Below, one piece after another: positions 13,898-14,257 of a DNA stretch of 14,257 bases; positions within the stretch are counted from its first letter, which is position 1, and each line of letters starts with the position of its first letter. Below the pieces are notes generated by a model that searched no databases, was not told the DNA's origin, and was given only the letters and a program-made list of their open reading frames with translations. Made by a program: the position numbers and the translations under genes. The stretch is from contig JAGLDI010000021.1 of assembly GCA_023145655.1 (NCBI GenBank), positions 1 to 14,257 of the forward strand. The letters run 5' to 3'. This DNA is from Desulfuromusa sp. (lineage in GTDB: Bacteria > Desulfobacterota > Desulfuromonadia > Desulfuromonadales > Geopsychrobacteraceae).

Positions 13898-14257
13898 TTA
13901 GCCGATGTTAACTGCAATTTTTTTCGGCAGTGCTGAAGCAGCTTTCGGCAAGTTAATTTTTAAAATACCTTGTCTATACTCGGCTTCGATCTTTTCCGTA
14001 TCAATATCTGCAGAGAGATGAAGCTTCTGCTCAAATGTTCCACCACTTCGTTCCTGACAATGCCAGCGAACATCCTGCGGCAATTCAGCAGCATAAAACT
14101 CACCAGAAATAGTCAGATGTCGACCCAGCACACTGATATCAAGTTTTTCGATATTCAACCCGGGAAGTGGTGCCTCGACGCTAAATTTTTCATCACTGTC
14201 GAGAACTTTAAAATTGGTCTGATTTTCTGTAGGGCTGTAAGTTGAGCTAAAACCGAA
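13898..14257 (-). CDS. Hsp20-family protein, 5' end outside window
   Basis: A second Hsp20 gene, first in the transcription unit. The reading frame stays open to the window edge, giving 119 visible residues without a start; the TTG at 14158 is internal. The visible N-terminal part reads SPTENQTNFKVLDSDEKF, then EAPLPGLNIEKLDISVLGRHLTI, which matches the start of an alpha-crystallin domain (E-LPG-....-I-V..-L.I). EAEYRQGILKINLPKAA is the second signature, with GIL for GVL. The protein ends in KKIAVNIG, with the same I-x-V motif as its neighbour. CQERSGGTFEQKLHLSADID corresponds to the ERxxGxFxR..LP segment. The two paralogues are clearly diverged, suggesting distinct partners or hetero-oligomers. 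Confidence 0.92.
   Translation of the reverse strand, partial: FGFSSTYSPTENQTNFKVLDSDEKFSVEAPLPGLNIEKLDISVLGRHLTISGEFYAAELPQDVRWHCQERSGGTFEQKLHLSADIDTEKIEAEYRQGILKINLPKAASALPKKIAVNIG

Noticed and set aside
14156..14158. TTG as start of the second Hsp20 gene
   Set aside because: The frame continues upstream to the window edge with Hsp20-like sequence (EKFSVEAPLPG), so this codon is an internal leucine.

Overview
The window is a chromosomal stretch of moderate GC. It is most likely from a Desulfuromonadales/Geobacter-type delta-proteobacterium. That is an inference from gene content: a MXAN_5187-like coiled-coil protein followed by a B12-binding-type radical SAM protein with a DUF4080-like tail, and a receiver-PilZ-GAF regulator, all beside an ordinary glmU-glmS pair. 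No rRNA, tRNA, CRISPR array or intact transposase gene is visible.

Layout. 1-58 is a 20-bp-arm REP-like hairpin. 94-972 (-) is an EamA/DMT permease with no ordinary start codon. 1113-1592 (-) is a small RNase H. 1792-2031 (+) is a YheU (UPF0270) protein. 2032-2820 is a mostly non-coding gap holding an overlooked 34-residue lysine-rich gene (2250-2354, -), a strong minus-strand terminator (2084-2107) and several REP-like inverted repeats. 2821-6045 (-) is glmS and glmU in one tightly coupled unit for UDP-GlcNAc synthesis. From a divergent promoter at about 6207-6235, 6256-8681 (+) encodes the MXAN_5187-like protein and the radical SAM protein. A strong hairpin at 8701-8734 sits between this unit and the convergent regulator gene 8836-10206 (-). 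10344-10619 (-) is a small thioredoxin-fold protein with a clear promoter and terminator. 10722-13334 (-) is clpB, and 13496-14257 (-) holds two Hsp20 genes, the first in transcription order cut by the window edge.

How they work together. The right end is a protein-quality-control cluster: two small heat-shock holdases lie upstream of the ClpB disaggregase, separated by a terminator, so clpB probably has its own promoter. The most interesting signal is in the clpB leader. A 12-bp helix with three U-G wobbles, valid only on the clpB strand, buries the Shine-Dalgarno sequence, which is the architecture of an RNA thermometer. The centre makes the amino-sugar precursor of peptidoglycan and LPS. 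The left end (RNase H, YheU, lysine-rich peptide, REP-like repeats) looks like an accessory patch, and its proteins resemble families best known from Gammaproteobacteria.
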